NCBI GenBank assembly: GCA_036388295.1
Contig: DASVSC010000001.1
Coordinates: 1 to 27,046 of the forward strand
Length of the DNA stretch: 27,046 nucleotides
Source of the DNA: RYN-431 sp036388295
Lineage (GTDB): Bacteria > Planctomycetota > Phycisphaerae > Tepidisphaerales > Tepidisphaeraceae
Direction of reading: 5' to 3'
Both the position numbers and the translations under genes were made by a program. The notes under the pieces are model-generated. The model was not told where the DNA came from. It was given only the letters and a program-made list of their open reading frames with translations, and searched no databases. Below, piece after piece: positions 23,263-27,046 of the stretch. How positions within the stretch are numbered: the first letter of the stretch is position 1; each line of letters starts with the position of its first letter.

Positions 23263-23502
23263 ATGGACGACATCGAAACGAAGGTCATTGAGATCGTGAG
23301 CGAACAGATGGGCGTGGACAAGGGTGAAATCACCCGCGAAACCCACTTCATCAACGACCTCAACGCCGACTCGCTCGATACCGTTGAGCTGGTCATGGAG
23401 TTCGAAGACGAGTTCGAACTCTCGATCCCCGACGAAGAAGCCGAAAAGATCCAGACCGTCGGCCAGGCGATCGATTACATCAAAGAACACGGGACGAAGT
23501 AA
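23263..23502 (+). CDS. acpP: Acyl carrier protein
   Basis: The product is 79 residues, small and acidic. Ser37 in NADSLDTVEL is the 4'-phosphopantetheine attachment site. The four-helix pattern is normal (VIEIVSEQMGVDKGEIT, then EFEDEFELSIPDEEAEKI, then VGQAIDYIKEH). AAGGAA (23251-23256) lies six bases before the ATG at 23263; an in-frame ATG at 23248 is less likely because this binding site would fall inside the gene. It carries the growing acyl chain for FabH, FabF, FabG and PlsX, all encoded next to it. Confidence 0.97.
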   Translation: MDDIETKVIEIVSEQMGVDKGEITRETHFINDLNADSLDTVELVMEFEDEFELSIPDEEAEKIQTVGQAIDYIKEHGTK

Positions 23503-23508
23503 GGAATC

Positions 23509-23601
23509 AGTGGGAAGTTGGGAGTTGGAAGTGGGAAGTCAAAGACCGGTCAGCCGGCTTGTCTTTCCTCGCTTCCCACTTCCCACTATCAACTTCCCAC
23601 T
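23509..23601. repeat. Word-repeat palindrome (GTGGGAAG) in the acpP-fabF spacer
   Basis: Arms 23509-23538 and 23572-23601 are complementary over 30 bp with about three mismatches and are built from GTGGGAAG/TTGGGAG words. A second stem, AAAGAC/GTCTTT, with an inner CCGG/CCGG stem, lies in the loop. The palindrome ends nine bases before the fabF ATG and leaves no room for a Shine-Dalgarno. Confidence 0.85.
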
Positions 23602-23610
23602 CTCTTCACT

Positions 23611-24852
23611 ATGAAGCAACGCCGCGTTGTCATCACGGGCATGGGGCTGGTCACCAGCCTCGGCGAAAACGTCGACGAAGTCTGGGACAAGCTTTGTGCC
23701 GGACAGAGTGGCATTGGCGCGGTCACGCGCTTTAACCTGGACGACTTCCCCGTCCGCTTCGGCGGCGAGTGCTCTAATTTCAACGTCGGCAACTACGGCG
23801 TCGACGTCAAAGACGCCCGCCGACTCGACCGCTTCGGCCAGTTCGGCCTCGCCGCCAGCGTCTCGGCCGTCAACGATTCGGGCATCGATTTCGCCAAAGA
23901 AGACCCGTACAAGTGCGGCGTCCTCATCGGTAGCGGCATCGGCGGCATCGAGACGCTCGAAGAGCAGAACCAGATCCTCAACACCCGCAACGTCACCCGC
24001 GTCAGCCCCTTCACCGTGCCGCGCTTGATGGTGAATGCCGCCAGCGGCAACGTCAGCATCCGCTACGGCATCAAAGGGCCGAACACCGCCGTCGTGACGG
24101 CGTGCGCCACGGGCAGCAACGCCATCGGCGACGCCGGCAAACTCATCGAAGCCGGCAAGGCCGACGTGATGATCGCCGGCGGCAGCGAAGCGGCCCTGTG
24201 CCGCCTCGGCCTGGCCAGCTTCATCGCCGCCCGCGCCCTGTCGACCCGAAACGATAACCCCGCCGCCGCCAGCCGGCCGTGGGACAAGGAACGCGACGGC
24301 TTCGTCATGGGCGAAGGGGCCGGCGTCGTCGTCCTTGAAGAATACGAGCACGCCAAAAAACGCGGCGCGAAGATCTACGTCGAACTGGCCGGCTACGGCA
24401 TGAGCGCCGACGCCAACCACATCACCGCCCCCTGCGCCGACGGCGAAGGGGCCAGCATGGCCATGCACCTGGCGATCGAAGACGCCGGCATCAACAAGGA
24501 CCAGATCGCCTACATCAACGCCCACGGCACCAGCACCGGCCTGGGCGACATCGCCGAAACCAAGGCCGTCAAACGCACCTTCGGCGACTACGCCTACAAG
24601 CTGGCCCTGAGCAGCACCAAAAGCCAGCTCGGCCACCTGCTGGGTGCCAGCGGCGGCATCGAAGCCATTTTCGCCGCCTTGTCGGTCCAGCGGAACACGG
24701 TCCCGCCGACGATCAATCTGGACAATCCTGACGACGAGTGCGACCTCGACTACACCGCGCACCGGGCCAAGGATTTGAAGATCGACTACGCCCTGAGCAA
24801 CAGCTTCGGCTTCGGCGGGCATAACGCCAGTCTGCTGCTCAAGAAGATCTGA
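23611..24852 (+). CDS. fabF: Beta-ketoacyl-ACP synthase II (FabF)
   Basis: The product is 413 residues and performs the elongation condensations. The active site is Cys165 in VTACATGSN, His305 in NAHGTSTGLGD, Lys337 in SSTKSQLGH and His342. MGLVTSLGENVDEVWDKL and the glycine-rich end SNSFGFGGHNASLLLKK are typical. The start is set at the ATG 23611, where homology begins; the open frame back to 23518 would translate the palindrome. No Shine-Dalgarno is present. Confidence 0.96.
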   Translation: MKQRRVVITGMGLVTSLGENVDEVWDKLCAGQSGIGAVTRFNLDDFPVRFGGECSNFNVGNYGVDVKDARRLDRFGQFGLAASVSAVNDSGIDFAKEDPYKCGVLIGSGIGGIETLEEQNQILNTRNVTRVSPFTVPRLMVNAASGNVSIRYGIKGPNTAVVTACATGSNAIGDAGKLIEAGKADVMIAGGSEAALCRLGLASFIAARALSTRNDNPAAASRPWDKERDGFVMGEGAGVVVLEEYEHAKKRGAKIYVELAGYGMSADANHITAPCADGEGASMAMHLAIEDAGINKDQIAYINAHGTSTGLGDIAETKAVKRTFGDYAYKLALSSTKSQLGHLLGASGGIEAIFAALSVQRNTVPPTINLDNPDDECDLDYTAHRAKDLKIDYALSNSFGFGGHNASLLLKKI

Positions 24853-24871
24853 TCGCGAAACGGTTGCTGCC

Positions 24872-24894
24872 GTAGGGTCCGCAGTGCGGACTAC
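24872..24894. repeat. Dispersed TAGGGTCC/GCGGACC palindrome, copy 2
   Basis: GTAGGGTCCGC pairs imperfectly with GTGCGGACTAC, 20 bases after the fabF stop. Related copies lie at 6565-6587 and 25669-25708. It might help terminate the fab transcript. Confidence 0.55.
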
Positions 24895-24983
24895 ACTACT
24901 GCCATGGGACCGGCTCGCAAAAAAACTTAGAACATTGCCCCCTTTATCGAGTACGCTGTGACAATCTTCAGGAGCGGGGGCCA

Positions 24984-25622
24984 ATGAATAAGCATTACGG
25001 GATCATCGCCGGTTGCTGTGCGGCCTTTGGCACGGTCGTCCACGGCGGCATCGTCGCCACCACCGGCAGTGCCGCGGTCGTTCCGATCCCCGCCAACGTG
25101 GCCGGCGACGTTTACGAAAGTGACACCGTCATCGCCGTGTTCGTTGAGCGGCAGAACGTCAGTCTGGCCTCGAACGTGTCGGTCGACGCGACGCAGCCGG
25201 GCGATTACGACGCCCTCGCCGACCTCACGCCCGGATTCATCGCCGCCGGCACGACCGTGAGCAGTTATCTGATCCACTGGGACCGCCTCGGCCAGAACAA
25301 CGGGTTTCTTTACCGTAGCGGCTCCGTCACATTCGACCAGCCGGTGCTCGGCCTGATGTCGTCCCGCTCCACCCTGATCAGCGGCGACGGCGTGCTCGGC
25401 GCGCCGGGCACGACCTACGGCACCGGCGACAACCTCGGCATCGACTTCAACACCGGCGACGCCTACACCCTCACGGGCGACCGGCGCACCGTCAACTTCT
25501 TCCTCGGCACCAACCCCGGCGAAGACCATCTGCGCATCGTCACCGCCGTCCCCGAACCCGCCGGCCTGCTGCTGGCCGGGCTCGGCGGGGCAACTCTGCT
25601 CAATCGCCGCCGCCCGCGATGA
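24984..25622 (+). CDS. PEP-CTERM sorting-signal protein
   Basis: The product is 212 residues. It has an N-terminal signal peptide (YGIIAGCCAAFGTVVHGGIVA) and an extracellular, Gly/Thr/Asp-rich beta-type domain without a recognisable catalytic motif. The C-terminal PEP-CTERM signal is complete: VPEP at 189-192, the hydrophobic segment AGLLLAGLGGATLL and the tail NRRRPR. Such proteins are processed by an exosortase and exported to the cell surface or matrix, often together with exopolysaccharide. No exosortase is in the window. AGGAG (24970-24974) lies nine bases before the ATG. Confidence 0.88.
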   Translation: MNKHYGIIAGCCAAFGTVVHGGIVATTGSAAVVPIPANVAGDVYESDTVIAVFVERQNVSLASNVSVDATQPGDYDALADLTPGFIAAGTTVSSYLIHWDRLGQNNGFLYRSGSVTFDQPVLGLMSSRSTLISGDGVLGAPGTTYGTGDNLGIDFNTGDAYTLTGDRRTVNFFLGTNPGEDHLRIVTAVPEPAGLLLAGLGGATLLNRRRPR

Positions 25623-25668
25623 TCGCCGGCAGACGTCACGCACACTTGTAGGGACCGCCCGAAGCTCC

Positions 25669-25708
25669 GTAGGGTCCACCTCCGAATGGTCCGCAGTGCG
25701 GACCCTAC
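25669..25708. repeat. Dispersed TAGGGTCC/GCGGACC palindrome, copy 3
   Basis: GTAGGGTCC (25669-25677) and GGACCCTAC (25700-25708) are inverted ends, with an inner GGTCCGCAGTGCGGACC stem. The inner part contains the ATG of the repeat-coding frame that follows. Confidence 0.65.
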
Positions 25709-26093
25709 ACGGCTTAACCCGTCCGCACCGAATCGCCCGAAACTGGCCGTTATCGGCCGCAATTTCGACCGTTTCGCGCCCGAAACTGGCATCGGATGCA
25801 GCGCAGCCGACACCCAATGCAGCACGGATGACGCCAGATGCGGCGCAGACGACTTCAAATGCAGTGCGGACGACCCGAGATGCGGCGCAAACGACACCGC
25901 GTGCAGTGCGGATGACTCCCGATGCGGCGCAGACAACACCGTGTGCAGCGCAGACGACTTGAAGCGCAGCACGGGCGGCTCCACGTACAGCGCGGACACC
26001 GCGCGGTGCGGCGCGGACGTGACCCAATGCGGCACGCATCCTTCGCGGTGCCGCACAAGCGACATGAAATCCGGGCCGGCCGTCGATGGTTGA
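25686..26093 (+). CDS. Possible Cys-rich heptapeptide-repeat protein
   Basis: This 135-codon frame covers the 21-bp array and reads as heptapeptides of the type C-[SG]-A-D-D-x-[RK]: CSADDTQ-like units such as CGADDFK, CSADDPR, CGADNTV and CSADDLK. Eleven of thirteen units begin with Cys. Several differences between units are silent in this frame (AGC/AGT, GCA/GCG, GAC/GAT) but change residues in the codon-aligned minus frame, which weakly supports this frame. Against it, there is no Shine-Dalgarno, the ATG lies inside a dispersed palindrome, and two minus-strand frames are also open because the repeat unit is a multiple of three. No signal peptide or known domain was seen. If real, a metal-binding role is conceivable, but this is speculation. 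Confidence 0.25.
   Translation: MVRSADPTRLNPSAPNRPKLAVIGRNFDRFAPETGIGCSAADTQCSTDDARCGADDFKCSADDPRCGANDTACSADDSRCGADNTVCSADDLKRSTGGSTYSADTARCGADVTQCGTHPSRCRTSDMKSGPAVDG
25797..26069. repeat. Tandem array of thirteen 21-bp units
   Basis: Thirteen consecutive 21-base units each begin near TGC[AG]GCGC[AG]GAC. Units 3 to 8 alternate in two subtypes, giving a 42-bp higher-order period, and units 9-13 are more diverged. The array fills much of the 710-bp gene-poor gap between the PEP-CTERM gene and the MazG-like gene. Confidence 0.85.
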
Positions 26094-26113
26094 AGCGCAG
26101 AAGAACCGAAATG

Positions 26114-26193
26114 GCGGGTGCCACGGTCTCGTACCCAAGGCCGTGCCGAACCGATCGCAGACACGGCCTTGCGTACAAGACCGTGCCACCCGC
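26114..26193. repeat. Inverted repeat, GGGTGGCACGG family, copy 2
   Basis: Arms 26114-26146 and 26161-26193 are complementary over about 32 bp with four mismatches. Both arms resemble the perfect palindrome at 14865-14937, so the two are copies of one dispersed element. Confidence 0.8.
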
Positions 26194-26300
26194 CTGCCAC
26201 CCGCCACACCGTGTTCTCGTGAATTCGCCAAGAACAGACGTAATGTCCTTGTCCCAGCGAAGGATTTGATGTCAGATCAGGTCCGACTGAAATAACGACT

Positions 26301-26316
26301 CAGAACGTTTGTTCTG
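26301..26316 (+). promoter_or_regulatory. LexA-like palindrome before the MazG-like gene
   Basis: CAGAACGTTTGTTCTG is a perfect 6-bp inverted repeat around four bases. It contains GAAC-N4-GTTC, the core of the SOS box of Gram-positive bacteria. It ends 16 bases before the start codon, where a repressor could block transcription or translation. The LexA site used by this organism is unknown, so the assignment is tentative. Confidence 0.35.
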
Positions 26317-26332
26317 GCTGAAAGGATTGAAG

Positions 26333-27046
26333 ATGGCACTTCCGGGTCTACAAACTAGATGGCCGCTACGGCAGTGGCAAGCTCATTTGCAGGAACTCTA
26401 TAGCAATCAGAACAAGCAGCGATCACCTCTAGAGACGCTCTCGCGGGTTGTGGAAATGGCTTCCGGCGTTGCTCGTGGCGTCCGGGAGGATGATTCGGAA
26501 ACTTTGAGAACTTTCGTTCCCCGCACACTTGCTTGGATTTTGGGCCTCGCCACCCAGCTTGAAATTGACCTTCAGGACGCCGTTTGGCGTGCATATCCTG
26601 GCGTTTGCACTCATTGCCACAGCGATCAAGGTTGCTCCTGTAAAATCCATCCCGAAAAGCGCCGGCGACTAAAAGACGAAGATGAGATCTATCGGCTTCA
26701 GCAGAACCACACGCTCCCTGCTTCTCTCCCTGAATGGCAGGCCATGTTTGGCAAAATTTACCTGACGATCAATCAGGTAGCCGCTGCCGATAAGTGTGTC
26801 CTGCACTTTCTTGAAGAACTAGGCGAAGTGTCAGAAGCGGTTCGATACAAACTTGCCCCCGAATCGAAGTATACACCAGCAGAAATCAAGGTGATGCTTC
26901 AGAATGAGCTTGCCGATCTTTTTGCATGGTTCATTGCTGTGACAAACCTTGAACGTGTCGAAATCGATGCTTATATGCAGGATATCTACGAGTATGTTTG
27001 CCCTGAGTGCGGGAAGAGCCCGTGCGATTGCCATCCGTATCATGTT
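26333..27046 (+). CDS. MazG-like pyrophosphohydrolase, duplicated modules, 3' end outside window
   Basis: The frame is open from the ATG at 26333 to the right edge (238 codons seen). AAAGGA (26321-26326) lies six bases upstream. Residues 142-238 look like an all-alpha MazG-type NTP pyrophosphohydrolase: EELGEVSEA (Glu161, 162 and 165) and ELADLFAWF (Glu192 and Asp195) give the metal-binding E-x2-E/E-x2-D pattern. A C-x2-C-x4-C-x-C knuckle follows (Cys223-233). Residues 32-103 look like a decayed copy of the same unit: VVEMASGVARGVRED, then RTLAWILGLA where the acidic pair is lost, then C-x2-C-x5-C-x-C (Cys92-103). MazG enzymes hydrolyse NTPs or modified nucleotides; the substrate here is unknown. 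Base composition is clearly less GC-rich than in the rest of the window, suggesting transfer. Confidence 0.65.
   Translation, partial: MALPGLQTRWPLRQWQAHLQELYSNQNKQRSPLETLSRVVEMASGVARGVREDDSETLRTFVPRTLAWILGLATQLEIDLQDAVWRAYPGVCTHCHSDQGCSCKIHPEKRRRLKDEDEIYRLQQNHTLPASLPEWQAMFGKIYLTINQVAAADKCVLHFLEELGEVSEAVRYKLAPESKYTPAEIKVMLQNELADLFAWFIAVTNLERVEIDAYMQDIYEYVCPECGKSPCDCHPYHV

Noticed and set aside
23539..24984. 481-codon minus-strand open frame opposite fabF
   Set aside because: fabF is complete on the plus strand. The minus product is a low-complexity Ala/Gly/Asp/Val shadow.
25797..26069. CRISPR array
   Set aside because: The units are directly contiguous 21-mers with no spacers, and no cas gene is near.
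24927..26231. 434-codon minus-strand open frame across the 21-bp array and the PEP-CTERM gene
   Set aside because: It overlaps the well-supported PEP-CTERM gene on the other strand. It is open mainly because the tandem unit is a multiple of three, and unit differences change its residues more than in the plus frame.

Overview
The window looks like part of a high-GC Planctomycetes chromosome, probably of the Phycisphaerae type. The evidence is a PEP-CTERM protein, a rpmF-plsX-fabH-fabD-fabG-acpP-fabF block, attC-like sites that read through as PLQWTG or TRCSGPA peptides, and many dispersed intergenic palindromes. Phylum assignment is inference; no rRNA or tRNA gene was seen.

Layout. Bases 1-4681 hold the end of a large TPR protein and a Wzz-type tyrosine autokinase, an exopolysaccharide export/assembly pair closed by a strong hairpin. 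Bases 4791-7386 look like a decayed chromosomal integron: an intI-like N-terminal relic on the minus strand, then four plus-strand cassettes (three small membrane proteins and one SUKH/SMI1-KNR4 protein) separated by attC-like palindromes. Bases 7387-10469 (minus) hold a DNA-repair pair: a radical SAM protein and a DUF4130-UdgX fusion. The fusion gene carries an in-frame 417-bp insertion encoding a complete DUF559 nuclease-like domain, with 39-bp terminal inverted repeats and a 6-bp direct repeat at its borders. Bases 10625-13069 (minus) encode a DUF4870 membrane protein, a thermonuclease and an aspartate kinase. Bases 13230-18227 hold an exported TlpA-like protein, a dienelactone hydrolase, a CYP152-type P450 and a PsbP-like anchored protein. 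Bases 18421-24852 are the fatty-acid synthesis block. Bases 24984-25622 encode a PEP-CTERM protein. Bases 25623-26332 are repeats, including thirteen 21-bp units. The right edge holds an open, less GC-rich gene for a MazG-like protein with two similar modules.

How the genes work together. PlsX, FabH, FabD, FabG, AcpP and FabF form most of the type II fatty-acid elongation machinery (no enoyl reductase or dehydratase is present here), linked to ribosomal protein bL32 as in many bacteria. The radical SAM and UdgX genes overlap by one base and should be co-expressed. The most unusual objects are the in-frame DUF559 mini-element, the integron relic, the long and unrelated palindromes that fill four of the six fab spacers, and the tandem 21-bp array. 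Coordinates of promoters and of repeat edges were read by eye.
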